Position numbers and translations under genes: made by a program | Notes under the pieces: model-generated | What the model was told of the DNA's origin: nothing | Seen by the model: only the letters and a program-made list of their open reading frames with translations | The model's database searches: none | Source: Crotophaga sulcirostris | Lineage: Eukaryota > Chordata > Aves > Cuculiformes > Crotophagidae | Direction of reading: 5' to 3' | NCBI GenBank assembly: GCA_013397455.1 | Contig: VYZB01000338.1 | Span: 614,102-678,101, forward strand | DNA: 64,000 nt | Shown: one piece after another, positions 23,386 to 35,357 of the stretch | Position numbering within the stretch: position 1 is the stretch's first letter | How the letters are laid out: each line of letters opens with the position of its first letter

Positions 23386-23866
23386 AAGATGTCAAGACAC
23401 TGGAACGTGTCCAGAGGAGAGCAACGAAGATGGTGAAGGGTTTGGAGCACAAGCCCTGTGAGGAGCGACTGAGGGAGCTGGGGCTGTTTAGCCTGGAGAA
23501 GAGGAGGCTCAGGGGAGACCTTATTGCTCTCTACAGCTACCTAAAAGGAGGTTGTAGTCAGGTAGGTGTTGGTCTCTTCTCTCAGGTGACCAGGGACAGA
23601 ACTAGAGGACATGGACTCAAGCTTCCTCAGGGAAAGTTTAGGCTTGATGTTAGGAAAAAGTTCTTCCCTGAAAGGGTGATTGGCCATTGGAATGCGCTGC
23701 CCAGGGAGGTGGTGGAGTCACCAACCCTGGAGGTGTTTAAGAGGAGATTGGCTGAGGCACTCAGTGCCATGGTTTAGATGCTGGATTGGTGTTAGTGTTG
23801 GGTTCTAGGTTGGACTCGATGATCTCAGAGGTCCTTTCCAACCTTGTGATACTGTGATACTGTGAT
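23386..23866 (+). mobile_element. CR1 LINE, group Y, open ORF2 tail
   Basis: One of the two longest group Y copies. An uninterrupted plus frame runs from [20 protein letters not shown] through [36 protein letters not shown] and [18 protein letters not shown] to the stop at 23777. The 3' UTR follows, ending in two GATACTGT units at 23866. The unbroken tail and close match to copies at 45.06 and 50.38 kb suggest recent insertion. It has the LPQG and LAEA variants. It is only a C-terminal tail and lacks the catalytic domain. Confidence 0.95.
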
Positions 23867-24574
23867 TGGAACATGGGTGCCTCAAAGCTTTGCCTTTCCT
23901 CCAGATCACCCCATTGCTGGGATCAATAGGGGTACTGGTGCTTATGGAGCCTTACAAAGTCTTCTGTCTCAGCCAACCTGTGACTGTTTGCTGGTACCAG
24001 TTGACTTTCTAAGGTTGGAGAGTCTGGCAGTAATGGGCAGCACTGTAGCCTGTGTTGCTTACAAAAAGAGTTAGGAGCACAGCTCAAAATCCCTGCTCTT
24101 CAGTTAAGTTCATTGTGTATCTTACCAGGGCTGCAGATGAAATAAAGGGCTGTCATGCCGTGAGTGGCTTCACATCCTTACCCTGTCCTCAACATAAAGA
24201 TTAAGGGAAGCAGTTCTGGTTCAAGTGTTTAAGTGTGTGCCTGTATAATTGAATTTCATGCTTATTCATTCCCTCTGAAGTGGTGTATGCAGGCAGTCAG
24301 TTGAAAGGGGGAAAATCTTGCTCAAACCCTCTGTGAACTTTCCTACATTCAGCAGGATTTTTAATAATGGGTAAATCCTGGGGGGATTCAGACCCCTTTG
24401 CCCGTGGAATGCTGATGAGAAAGAGTTTCTTTTTGTAGATGTTTCTGAGGAAAAGGGTCACTGTGATCTCCTTACATCCAAATTACCTAAAATGTTTTGC
24501 ATACATCAGAAGTGACACATGTATACAAATTAATTGCTACCATTTTCTGACACTTGAGTAAGTAACAGACTGAG
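23867..24574. other. Unannotated sequence
   Basis: About 0.7 kb between two group Y copies; no gene or repeat recognised. Confidence 0.5.
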
Positions 24575-25033
24575 TCCTGGGGTTCTTTAGTCTGAAAAAC
24601 AGGAGTCTCAGGGGTGACCTCATTGCTCTCTACAACTGCCTGAAAGGAGGCTGTAGTCAGGCAGGGGTTGGTCTCTTCTCTCAGGTGACCAGTGACAGAA
24701 CTAGAGGACATGGACTCAAGCTTCATCAGGGAAAGTTTAGGCTTGATGTTAGGAAAAAGTTCGTCCCTGAAAGGGTGATTGGCCATTGGAATGCGCTGCC
24801 CAGGGAGGTGGTGGAGTCGCCANNNNNNNNNNNNNNNNNNNNNNNNNNNNNNNNNNNNNNNNNNNNNNNNNNNNNNNNNNNNNNNNNNNNNNNNNNNNNN
24901 NNNNNNNNNNNNNNNNNNNNNNNNNNNNNNNNNNNNNNNNNNNNNNNNNNNNNNNNNNNNNNNNNNNNNATAGGTTGGACTCGATGATCTCAGAGGTCCT
25001 TTCCAACCTTGTAATACTGTGATACTGTGATAC
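24575..25033 (+). mobile_element. CR1 LINE, group Y, interrupted by assembly gap
   Basis: The plus-strand copy begins at the LGFFSL-like codons (with [20 protein letters not shown]). It continues through [29 protein letters not shown] and [11 protein letters not shown], then enters an N run at 24823. Sequence resumes in the 3' UTR at 24970 and ends with GATACTGT octamers. It carries the TSD and LHQG variants, as in the 40.72-kb copy. About 81 bp is expected in the gap by alignment to the 50.38-kb copy. Confidence 0.93.
24823..24969. other. Assembly gap (147 Ns)
   Basis: A run of 147 unknown bases lies entirely inside a young CR1. Counting the equivalent interval in the copy at 50613-50693 gives 81 bp, so the N run is about 66 bp longer than the repeat would need. 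The gap probably reflects short-read repeat ambiguity with an estimated length. Confidence 0.98.
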
Positions 25034-26605
25034 AGCATCCTGCTGGATTATCAGCTTAGCATGTCTGGAGTGCAGAGACACATGGCAGTCACGGCATCTT
25101 CCCTCTTCCTGGGGAGCCTGTATGATCCTCCCTGATCCCATGCCTATGTTTTATCCTACTGTGCCATTAGCACTTCTTTTCCAGATTGGGAAAGATCAGT
25201 TTGGTTCAAAGTGGCAGCTCTACATTTCTGTTTCTCTGCGTGTTTGTCTCTGGGCCTTGAGGGAGTGCTGCCAGTAAGGAGGGAGTGGGTCAGTATCTGG
25301 GATTTTGGTAGGTGTGGGCAGACCTCATGAGAGTGCACAGGGGAGGGGATTTGGGAGTGTGGAGGGATGTGCATTCACTCAGGTGTTAAGGATGTGTATA
25401 GGTCATAATGGGCTTTGGGGCACATGTTTGTGAAAGAAATATTTTGGGGAGTAAATCAGCATCACTTCCAAGAGCAAATCCAGCATTGCTTCTTCTCCAC
25501 AGCAGAGGTGTTCACCTACTCTGGTCTTACCCTTCTGCCCACAGTTGTTTCCACCTGCCTGGCATTTACCTCTTGCAGTAAAACCTGGCTGCAAAGGCAG
25601 GCTGTGGGGAGATGAATCCATGACACACCTGGGGCTTATGCCACAGAGAGCTTTGGGTAACACATGTGCCTTACACCCAGATGCTGGAGTCAGTCAGAAA
25701 CAAGTGCAGACACAGACTCAGTGTCTTAGCCAGAAAGGCCAAAAGTTGGGGCTGTTCTGAGTAAAATTAGACAAAAATTATCTGACCTTTAGCAGAAGGA
25801 AAAGCTATTTTTTTGCCCCTCGTGGCATTTGGGCAGCTGCAAGGAATCACAGGGCTGGAGATAGCTTGGCATGGAAGAGCAGATGCTGTTGACAGAGCAA
25901 GATGCTGGAGGGGAGGTGAACCCTCCAGCACTTCCTTCTGCCTGGGCGCTGGGGGAACTGGGAGACAGGAGTGTATGTTGTTGATATTGGCCAGACACCA
26001 AAAGATTTCCTGTTCTTCAGAGAGCCCTTGTCAGCAGACCACAGCTCTGCAGGCAGAGCATGGTGAATCCACCCTGCAGAGCCGGGGTCTGCAAGGCCAG
26101 GCTGCTGCTGGTGAGCAGGAGGAGGTGGCTGCTCGCAGCAGAATGACTGATCTGGAGCCCTGTGAGAGGTGGACAATGATGCCTGTCCTGAGGAGGTATG
26201 GGGAGGCAGGCAGCACAGACAGGTTTTATATTCCTCCCAGCTGTTTTTCTGCCCACCCATGTTCTTCTCCCTAGTCTGCCCCTTTCATCCTGGAGACAGG
26301 ATGCTCCATCAGGGGATGGAGCCAGTAAAAGCAGAAGGCAGGGTCACAGGAGTGCCCTCCTGCATTGACCCCCATCACCAGCAGGACAAACTGCAGCTGC
26401 AGCCACAGGGCATCTCCCTGAGCTAACCTCTGCCTTCGTAGTGCCATGCCTGCTGCCAATTGAGATGAGTCCCTGAGAAGCCACCAACCCTCCTTGCTCA
26501 AGGACGTCATGACAGCCACCCCCAGGCAGGGCAGTGTGAAAAGCCCAGTCGGCCAGGGCTGATGCTCACACACAAGGGCCCTGCTCAAATCCCACCGCTA
26601 CATCA
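25034..26605. other. Unannotated sequence
   Basis: About 1.6 kb with no gene or repeat recognised. Open frames overlap on both strands at 25813-26274 (plus) and 25847-26260 (minus); this mirror pattern is typical of chance frames in GC-rich DNA. Confidence 0.5.
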
Positions 26606-26698
26606 GGTGATGGATTGGTGTTGGTGTTGGGTTATAGGCTGGACTCGATGATCTCAGAGGTCCTTTCCAACCTTGTAATACTGTGAGATACTGTGATC
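26606..26698 (+). mobile_element. CR1 LINE, group Y, 3' UTR-only stub
   Basis: Under 100 bp: it starts just after the ORF2 stop ('ggtgatggattggtgttggt'), covers the 3' UTR, and ends with irregular octamers (a GAGATACTG variant) at about 26698. The extreme 5' truncation shows how short a retrotransposed copy can be in this family. Confidence 0.9.
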
Positions 26699-29600
26699 TC
26701 TTGCTCCTGTGCACACCATAAAAACTCACTTCTGGCCCATTGCCTGCACTGAGGGCACTCGCTGGGCAGCCAGGCTGGTGGTGGAGCTGGCATTTCCCTT
26801 GAGGAAGCCAGAGCATCTCTGTTACAGGATGACACTGAAGGCGAGATTTACAGCTGCATTGTCCTGTTGCCAGTAGACGTTTGACCAGCACCCCTACACA
26901 TGACATTTGTTTGTTCAAATGTAACACAATTCATGGACTCTCTCGGAGAGTGTTGATGCTGTGACATTAAGCAGCCGATTACTCCTGGGCTTGGCAGGCT
27001 CTCAGTCCCGCTGCGATGTGGCTCCTGCCCAGCACCTTCCCCAGCAAAGTGCATTGGCATAAATATGTGAGCAACGCAGGTGACAGGCACTGTGGCTCTG
27101 GCTGATTATCCATTGCTTTTATGTAATTTATGCTCCAAAAGCAACTGTGCTCAATCTTGTCCATGAACTTGATTCCTTTCATGTGGTTTTCTGCGCTAAC
27201 AAGATTAAATCGGTTCCAATAGGCACCATTTTAATGGAGATGATAAACTTTTATTGAACTCAAGCACATTAAAATGAAATGTAAGCAATAGGTGACTTTA
27301 GCATTAGTCTAGAGTCTTTTCCAATCTGGATCAAGCCAGCATACCTTCCCTGTTAAGCAACAGCCAGCACCCCAGCACGTTTTATGAGCTTCTAAAAGGA
27401 CCGAACAATCCTTCCCCCACCCTGCTTCCAGGCTGCGGTGCCGCTGGCTGCGCATTCCGAGGAGCAGCTCCGTGACCTGGTGGTGCAGCCATGAAACGAG
27501 GCGTAAACACGTCTAAGTACAGGACTTCACATCTCACAAAAACAGGAAAGCAGGGGATGGGTAATTTGGTGTTTTACAGCAGCTTTGTCTGCTAATCTGC
27601 GATCTGTTTGGTCTGCCAGTAGGATTATTATGGTGGGTTTACTGAAGAAGTGCCAAAAATGATGTTAAATAAACTGTTTACACAATGTAACTACAGGCTG
27701 AAAAGCTAAACAGAGAGTCCCGAACTCAGCCCCATCGCAGGTTTGAAGAAAAATAAACTTCTCGACACTTTCAACTGGACGCTGCTGCTCCGCAGAGTCT
27801 GCTCTATTGAATATCAAAACGTAGAATTAATATGTTTCCCCCTCTTTCTGGGGCTCTTTCCAAAGGTCTCATGATTGGAAACATGATGGGATCATTTTGA
27901 GCTCTTTGGCTGTCCTAGGAATTTGCTGTGATCATTTTATCTGCTGCAAACTATTCAAGTTTCAGAATGGCTCTAAGACAGACTATCATTCTTTAGAAGT
28001 GGGTTGTGTAATGTAATTTTTAAGAGGACAAGAAGAGCTGGAGCTTGTTCTTTGCTCTCCAAGGCATTACAGGGGAGACCTGGGGAGCAGAAGTTCATGG
28101 TGCTCTCCTGTGTGGCACATTGGGAGGGTGGTCAGACAATCTGTAATCTTCATCAATGGCTGGATGTTGCAGGAGAATTCTCCACAAACTTAAAGGATAT
28201 TTTGGAGGGGCACAGGGCCTTTCATGCCTTTCCTCTGCTTTTGCTTCTCTTTGAACATGGGTACATTCATTGCTGAGGAAAAAGTTTGAATGGAATTTGG
28301 AAAAATTAGTGGTGTCAGCTTTTTGGTTAAGGCTCTAATCTTGACTATTTCTGTCAACCATAGCTTGCCCCCAACAGCCCAGCCAGTTTCTATAGCACAT
28401 GGGATAAGCACACAGGTTATGCAGGACCCTTCAACTACAACCCATGCTCATTCCAAGTCCTTGTTTTAGTGTCTGAGGGTGTGGATTTGATTTTTTGACT
28501 CTGATGAGATGAACAGGGTATAACTGGCATTGGCAACAACTTTGGGGTCCTGTAAAGGATGGGACTTTGGTGCTTGTGCAGGGTTTGGGAGTAACAAATT
28601 TTGTAGAGATCAAGGAACCACAAGTTGGACATGCTCGATAGCATGGTAGGACAAAAGGTAGCACCTTTTGCACAAAAGTTGTTTTAGTGTTCTCTGAACA
28701 TGTCAAAACAGTGGGCAAAGTGGGCGGTACCCATGCAGCCACATAGACACTGCAGAGTACAAGATATTTAAAAGTGGGGGGAAAACTTAGATATTAAATC
28801 CGGTTTCATTTTTAAAACAGAGAGAAAAACCAGCAGATCTGCCCTCATAGTGATGCACAAAAGGTCACTACAGAGTTAGTTTCCCTCCAGTACCCAAACT
28901 CAATAGAGCCAGAGCAGCAGACATTGTCCCCCACAGTATGGGCTGACCAGAAAACCTTCTCCTGCTGGCTTCTCAGCAGCTTGCTGACAGCAGAAGAATT
29001 TGGAGATTTGCAAGTCAAGCATTGCAGTGTCCCAGCACTAACAACCCAGAAGAGGCAGCATCCCCATTATCCACGCCAGTGGCCAGGGCAAGGTGGCATC
29101 TGGACATGGGGGCTCAGGAGCCAGGGCAGTGAAGGAGTGCCTGGGGCTGAGTCTACATGGTTCGTCTGGGCTGAGTGAGGGTGCAGGCTCAGTGCAGACA
29201 GCCTGGCACAGCACTACATGCTTGAGAAAAAGTGATTTTTTTCGTGCCCTTTTGTAACGGTGGATTTGTCACAAGAGACACAAGAGGGGAGACACAGACC
29301 TGAGACCAAAGCACCCTCCCCAAGTAACCTTGCAAACCTATAAAAGTACAGTCTTCCAAGCAAAGAACTGGAGAAAACCAAGTATTTTCCCCGTAGTTTT
29401 GCTTTCCAAAAGGACAGAATTTGTTCTTACTGAAGCTATCCCCAATTATTCAGCTTAAAGGGTTAAAGTTTGGCAGTGTTGTGAGCAACCGAACAATGGG
29501 TCGTATCATGGAAACTGTCAGGCAACCTTAAATATAGCTGTTATGATCTGCAGAGTCTGCAATGCTCTGGAAACTGGGATGAGCAGTGAGAGGAAAAAAT

Positions 29601-30263
29601 TCATAGAGCCCATAGAGTTGTTTAGGTTAGTGAAGTACAGAGAGGACTGCAGGGAGCTTGAAGAAAGCCAAAGGGCACCCAGGGAGAGGGGTGGGTGGTG
29701 GGAGGGTAGGAGCAGGGCAAGGAGCCCACCAGGAGGAAGACAAGGATGAGGCAGAGCAGAGGGCAGTCAAGGAGGGGGTGATGCTCGGTGCTTTGCTGGT
29801 TTAGGAAGTTCAGTGGGTCTATCTGACGACCCTATCTTCTCTCCTGCCCTTCTTCTTCTTGTCTGGTCTCTCTAATATGCCCAAAAGAACTGATTTAGCC
29901 TTTGCACAAACTGATCAAGAAATAAGCCAGGAGTCAGGGCTGGGCTCAACATTGACGTGGGGGTCTCAAGTTCTCTCAGGGGGGCTGAAATCCACCCCTC
30001 ACCCCTCACCAGGGGCTGCGGCGTACGGATGTCTGTTCCTTCCCCAGCATCCCAGCCGCGGCAGACAGCAAACATGGACTGACCTTGGAGCCCAAAAGCT
30101 TCAAAGTGAGTCGGAAAGTATTTTATCACGGCGAGATCAGGGCAAGCCCCAGTGCTGGATGTGGTTGGGCCTGGTGCTGAGAAGCCCTCTTACGGGAAAC
30201 GGCTCTTAATGTGCTGTCTGAGCGCGAGCCTGGCGCGAGGAGGGAGTTGCTGAGGAGGACTGT
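26699..30263. other. CR1-free interval with candidate conserved non-coding blocks
   Basis: About 3.6 kb. The stretches at about 27080-27350 and 27500-27860 are AT-rich with homeodomain-type TAAT cores, a TGTTTAC forkhead-type site at 27675-27681 and an adjacent AAATAAAC. They read like slow-evolving regulatory DNA. Purine-rich sequence lies at 29640-29780. No gene recognised. The conservation claim is inference only. Confidence 0.35.
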
Positions 30264-30313
30264 GCTATGTAGGAGGTCAGACCCAACATCCCTTCTGGCC
30301 TCCAGCTCTACAG
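30264..30313 (+). mobile_element. Ancient CR1-clade LINE, 3' end remnant
   Basis: About 50 bp, with 'tatgtaggaggtcagaccca' followed after a few bases by 'cccttctggcctccagctct'. This matches from memory the 3' terminus of old reptile-type CR1s (the pattern around 'ggaggtcagactagatgatc' and 'tcccttctggcctt'). The usual octamers are not preserved. Too short to be certain. Confidence 0.45.
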
Positions 30314-31484
30314 GCAGATGCTCAGCTGGAATAGTGTTATAGCCACAGAGTCTGAATGATTTATACCACTAGAAGAGTTTTTGCTTTCCCTTCTTCCTCC
30401 CTGCGCTCCCTCCTTCTCCATCAGCACTGAAGGGCAAGGGGAACATCCAAGTGCCCACACAGCTCAGACCTATCAGGAGAGTGGAGTCTCTTGGGACACC
30501 GCTGCCCTGCTGCCCCGTACAAACACCATGACAGTGGTTTCTCTTCCTGCTCATGGCCTGTCATTTGCTGGCTGTGTCTTCAGAGCGTATTGAGGACAAA
30601 ACGCAACTCTGACAAGGTGTAGAGGCAGTGCAGTGACCTTGGGAGGGAGCTTTGGCTCCTCTCCGTGCCCTGGGACACCTGCCCATTGCTCCCAGTATCC
30701 CCATGGCTCTCCCCTATGAGCCATGCTCATTGCCCCTGTGGGCTCTCATGACATTCCTGCCACCCCACGACCCACACAACCTCCCCTCGTGCCCGTCTGC
30801 TCCACTCATCTCTAGCTCCACCATGGCCAAGACTGGTGTCCTGCATGCCAGACAGGGACAGCAGCTGCCCTTGAACAGACCCTTCTTCCCAAGGTCACTG
30901 AAAGATTTTCCAGGGTGGATTTGAGGCAGGTCCATGCCAGGGGAGAGCTCCAGGGCACAGAGGGACACCCCCAATGCTACGTGGCACAGCGCTGACCTGA
31001 GTATTTCCATTGGCCTTTTCTTGACCATTTTTGGTCCCTTTCATTTGTTTTTGAATCTGTTCCTCCTCTTTGCCCAAGTTCTTTTCTCTAATTGGGAACT
31101 GGCTCCTCTCGGGGTGGGAGGTCTGTCAGGACTGCCTTATGACAGATTTACTTTGTCTCTCTGTCTCTGCATCTTGGCAGTTTGGTTCTTCTGCAATGTT
31201 CTGGATTTGGATTTTACTTCTCAGCGCTGATATCCTCACAATAGGCAGCCTATGGATTGACTAAATTAAAACATAACGAGCTGGAATGCAACTGGCAGCT
31301 TTGCTAGATCCCCATCAGCACGGCAGTGGCTTGCAAACACACAGCTGAGCTGTGTCTCCAGGCAGGGTGTGAGCTGATGGCTGCAGCCCTGCTGTGGATG
31401 GGTCACACCAGGGTGGGATGCAGGTGCCCTGCTCAGTGTACCACAAGCAATGGCACCAACTCCTTGGCAAGGGTGCTGCACTGT

Positions 31485-31502
31485 GGGTAGGGGCTGGGGG
31501 GG
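31485..31502 (+). other. Possible G-quadruplex motif
   Basis: GGGTAGGGGCTGGGGGGG provides four runs of three or more G if the final seven-G run is split around one G. The loops are short (2, 2 and 1 nt). It is a sequence match only; folding is not shown. Confidence 0.5.
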
Positions 31503-32511
31503 TTGTAGGAACAGCAGGCTAAACTCCAGCAAGGGGCTGAAAGAGGTGTCACTCAATAGATCAGGGGGTGCAGGTTCAGAAGTGGTTTAACTCAGCGAGC
31601 TAAACTGCTGTGGATAGAGGGCAGGGGATGTAGCTGCTCTTCTTCACCGATATTGATCCTTGCCCCCTACACACTCTGTGTGAATCAGTCCTCTTTGCTC
31701 CATCACTGGAGCCTCTTCTCCATCCCATTGCCATCTTACAAGTGCCACCAAAAGCTTCTGCAGCTGAGTTCCTTCTGCTGCTCAGTGGCACAGTGTTCAT
31801 GTCAGCATTGTATCTTGGGAAGGGGGGTCTGTATCATCTTTCCCACTGCCTTGCCTCAGCTGTAGGGTGTCCATATAGGACACTTTCCTGCTTCTTCTTC
31901 CCCTCCAAATTTTCCCCTTTCATGAGCAGCCAACTCCCTCAGGCTCATTTTGAAGCCAGAGGGGCTTTGATAACCTGTTGCAAACCTGGCTCACCCTAGC
32001 CTGTCAGCAGATGTGATAGCCTCAGAGGAGAGCCCTGTTTCTTGTCCTGTGTGTGGAGGTGACACATAGAACCACTCAGTTTGTGAAGAGCAGCCAGCGA
32101 AGAGAAGAAAAGGAAATCACGGGTAACACTGAGTATGGGTGTCTGTGGCCATTCTTGGGATTGCAAGAATGTTCATCCCAGCTTGCAAGACTTCAGGAGA
32201 ACCAAACCCAGGGAAAGCCCTTGAGAAAAGAGTAACAGAGCTAAGAGTGGCTCTGATGGGAATCCAGGCAGGGGAGCAAATGGGAACTAGTGAGGAGGGG
32301 TGAGGAAGTGGTTTGCTCTCCCTCCTGAGGATGCTGCTGCTCACTGCAAGCTGCGTTAACGCTCCCTGACCTGCCTGCTCTGCAACCTTCCCGCCCACTG
32401 TGCTCACTGGCACCTGGCAGCTGCAAGTGGGAAAGTGCTGTGGAGTGTGTGGCACAGGTGTTGTTTAGTTTGGGTCAACCACAGCAGTCAGCAGCACAAC
32501 AGGAAAACTAA

Positions 32512-32550
32512 CGCGACACACGCGCGCGTCGGAGCTCGCTTACGTTTCCG
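32512..32550. other. CpG-dense patch with alternating CG tract
   Basis: About ten CpG dinucleotides lie in about 40 bp of otherwise CpG-poor DNA. The core ACGCGCGCGT (32520-32529) is palindromic and, with the preceding CACA, forms alternating purine-pyrimidine sequence of the Z-DNA-prone type. It is too short to call a CpG island. No transcript start evidence is visible. Confidence 0.6.
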
Positions 32551-35068
32551 GAGACAGCTCTGCCCGTCAGGCTGCAGTCAGGGCTGGCTGGCATGTGCTG
32601 GCCACAGATTTTCCCCAGGGCATGTCTGAAATCAGTTGTAAGAAGAGGAGGAGAAGCACGTTAGCAAACTCCAGGATGAACCCCAGGAGGGGACCCCCTA
32701 GGGCCTGCCCAGATGTGGGGGAGATGAGCGAAGAACCGTTCTTCCCTGGAAGGGGAGCAAGCGTGCTGAGAATGAGGGGCAACTCCCTTGGAAAGGCACT
32801 GCCAGGGGGAAGGGCAGGAGGAGGTTAGCTTCAGAGCAGTGGGGTGATAAACCCCTCCAGAAGCATTTCTCTGGGTACTCAGGGCATTTTCCTTCGCATT
32901 TCTCATAGTCAGTGAGGCTTTGCTGTTCTTAGGGATGTGGACAAACCCTTGCCCTGCGGTTGGGGTTCCCACCTTGCTCATGGGAAGAGAATTTCTGCAC
33001 AGAAACCATCTCATCTCCAAACCCAACCATGGTCCTCTTCCAAGGTAGCAGAACTGTAGTGGGACCACAGGTAAAATTTCCAAGGTTGTCCCTTTCCTTT
33101 ATTGACTGTAGAATACCCTTAAATCCTAATGGCAGCGAAGGGAACCATCAAACCTCACCAGTGCCCGTATAATGTACATTAATAACTGAACCAGGTGACT
33201 AAGTAAAGCCAGAGGGATGGTTGGAGAAGGGACTGGGATATTCAGTGCTGGTTAGTCCAAGAAGGGACGTCATCTGGCTTGTCTTTCTGCAGAGAGTAGG
33301 CCAGAGTGTTTCCCCAAGTGAGTACTTGTAGAGCACGTATTTTCGGCGATTGTATTACATTGATTTTTGAGTTGGCAATGGTAGGAACTCCTCCCAGAGC
33401 CCTGGTTGTCTTGTTCCAGTGCATCCTATTCTACATCAGATCATCAAATTAACCTAATGATCAGCTTGATTAAATTATAGTAAATCAAGGAACAGATTCA
33501 TGTCAGCTTTCTGGAAAGACATCAGTCTTGTTTAGCTCTGAACTTCCCAAATCAGCTATAATTTGACTAGCTATGTCTCTTCCAACCTAATGGAGGTTTT
33601 GGACTTTACACCCTCCTGAAGTCTCTCCAGCCAACGTTTCTTTGCTTCTATTAATAGCTTGTACTAGGAGAGTCAACCCTTTACATGGACTTCAGCTTCT
33701 CCAGGGGACCACTCTGCTCAGCTCTGCTGCCACTGGGTGCAGTTTGACCAGAGCAGCACTGAGGATGCAATAGTCTGTCTCTTTCTTTAAACCTGGTGTC
33801 GAATCCCATCCAACCCAAAAGAGTAGTCACACATCACTTCGCTTCAAATGACAGACTTGGATGAAAAGACTGAGTGAGAGAGAAAAACAGACAGGGAGGA
33901 AGATGTTTTAGAGAGAAAAGCCATGGTAGGTGTCCCTGCACTCACTTGTGCTGACTTCCAGCTTACTTCAGGTCAGCTGGACAGGCTAACACAGAGATCA
34001 GGACCCAATGATAAGGTTGAGGCAGTGCTGTTTGATGCGAGGGATTAGGAAAAGAAATATGATCCTGCAGGTCCAAATTAGTGAGATTCTGTGATTACGT
34101 TCAGCCTCTGTAGCCTGGCTTGGTCTTGAGAAGATTAGCAGGTGATCTTGAGGACCCTGCTGCTTTGTGTCAGCATGATCACTGTCCGCCTGGAGATTAC
34201 TTGCCCAGGGATGGTGAAACACGTTTTGTAAGCTGAGGGAAACTGAGGGATGCCTTTAACCTGATGGGCAGTTAGTGGATATGAGAATATAAGCACGGAT
34301 TTCTTTGTCAAATGTGTAGGCACCAGGAAGCTGGAAGTATGCAACCAAAATCCATTGGAGGCCACAAGCTGCCTGCTATCTGCAAGGACTCTTCTTTTGC
34401 CTATTTTTGAGCTGTTGTCCTCAGAGATCCCTCTGTCAGATATCTCTCAGTGGCCACAATGGGACACCACTGCACTGAGACCATGGGCAGAACCCAGAGG
34501 ATCAAATTAAGTCTCATTTCTGCAGTTAGGGACCATATCTTTCCAGGATTTTAACATCCTTAGATCCAAAAATATTCACAGTGCACACAGCTCTAGGTCT
34601 TCTGAAACCCTTCAGGAGATGGGACTCTCAGCCACCTTTAAAAACCGATTTTTAAAAAATAATTTTAAAATGCGAAGTTTGCATGATTTTCTGATTTGGT
34701 CTCAGCTTTTTGCAGCTACATTTGGGCAACCTTTTCAAAGCAACACACTGACTGTAGCCCAGTTGAAGCCCTGGGAGCTCCCTCTTTATTCTTCTCTTTG
34801 ACAGTTAAGCACATGCACAATCGGCATGGGAACCCATAACTAGCATGCACTGAATTCTAGGGGCTTGACTATCCATCTCCAACACAGTTCTTTTGGCAGT
34901 CTTTCCAGCTGGAGTCGCTGTGCATGCTGCAGTCTTTACAGGTTGTCCTACCCCTCAGCAGACACATCTTCCCTGAGACCCCCACTTGTGCGGTGACCTG
35001 CACAGCCCAGAGCTGTGACAGCTCCTCTATCCTCATCAGCTCAGCCAAGTGTCCACCCCGACTGCTCA

Positions 35069-35357
35069 CATAGAATCCCAGAATGGTTTCGGTTGGAAAA
35101 GACCTTTAAGGTCATCGAGTCCAACCATTGATCCAGGCCTGCTAAGTCCACCACTAGACCATGGTCCCAAATATGACATCTACTCATCTTTTAAACACCC
35201 CCAGGGATGGTGACTCCACCACGTCCCTGGGCAGCCTCTTCCAATGCTTGACAACCCTTTCAGTAAAGAAATTCCTCCTAATATCCAGTCTAAATCTCCC
35301 CTGGTGCATCTTGAGGCCATTCCCCCATGTCCTGTCACTGGCTACCAGGGAGAAGGA
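35069..35357 (-). mobile_element. CR1 LINE, group K, 5'-truncated
   Basis: The minus-strand copy has one octamer remnant (CATAGAATCCCAGAATGG) at 35069. A 3' UTR follows with the antisense of 'aaggtcttttccaaccgaaa', then 'ccaccactagaccatggtcc'. The ORF2 tail is visible as the antisense of a [19 protein letters not shown] segment and of RLDIRRNFF. It breaks off near 35357. The minus frame is not fully open. Confidence 0.9.

Larger units (their letters stand above)
30314..35068. other. CR1-free unannotated interval
   Basis: About 4.75 kb. It contains a G-rich motif at 31485-31502, a CpG-dense and alternating purine-pyrimidine patch at 32512-32550, and a purine-rich patch at 33840-33920. Overlapping open frames (for example 32661-33083 minus and 32595-32828 plus) have no recognised domain. 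I see no exon or repeat of known type. Confidence 0.4.

Noticed and set aside
29590..29650. Possible CR1-like 'agttgtttaggttagtgaag'
   Set aside because: One short word in common with the CR1 'ctgtttagcctggagaag' segment; flanks do not match.
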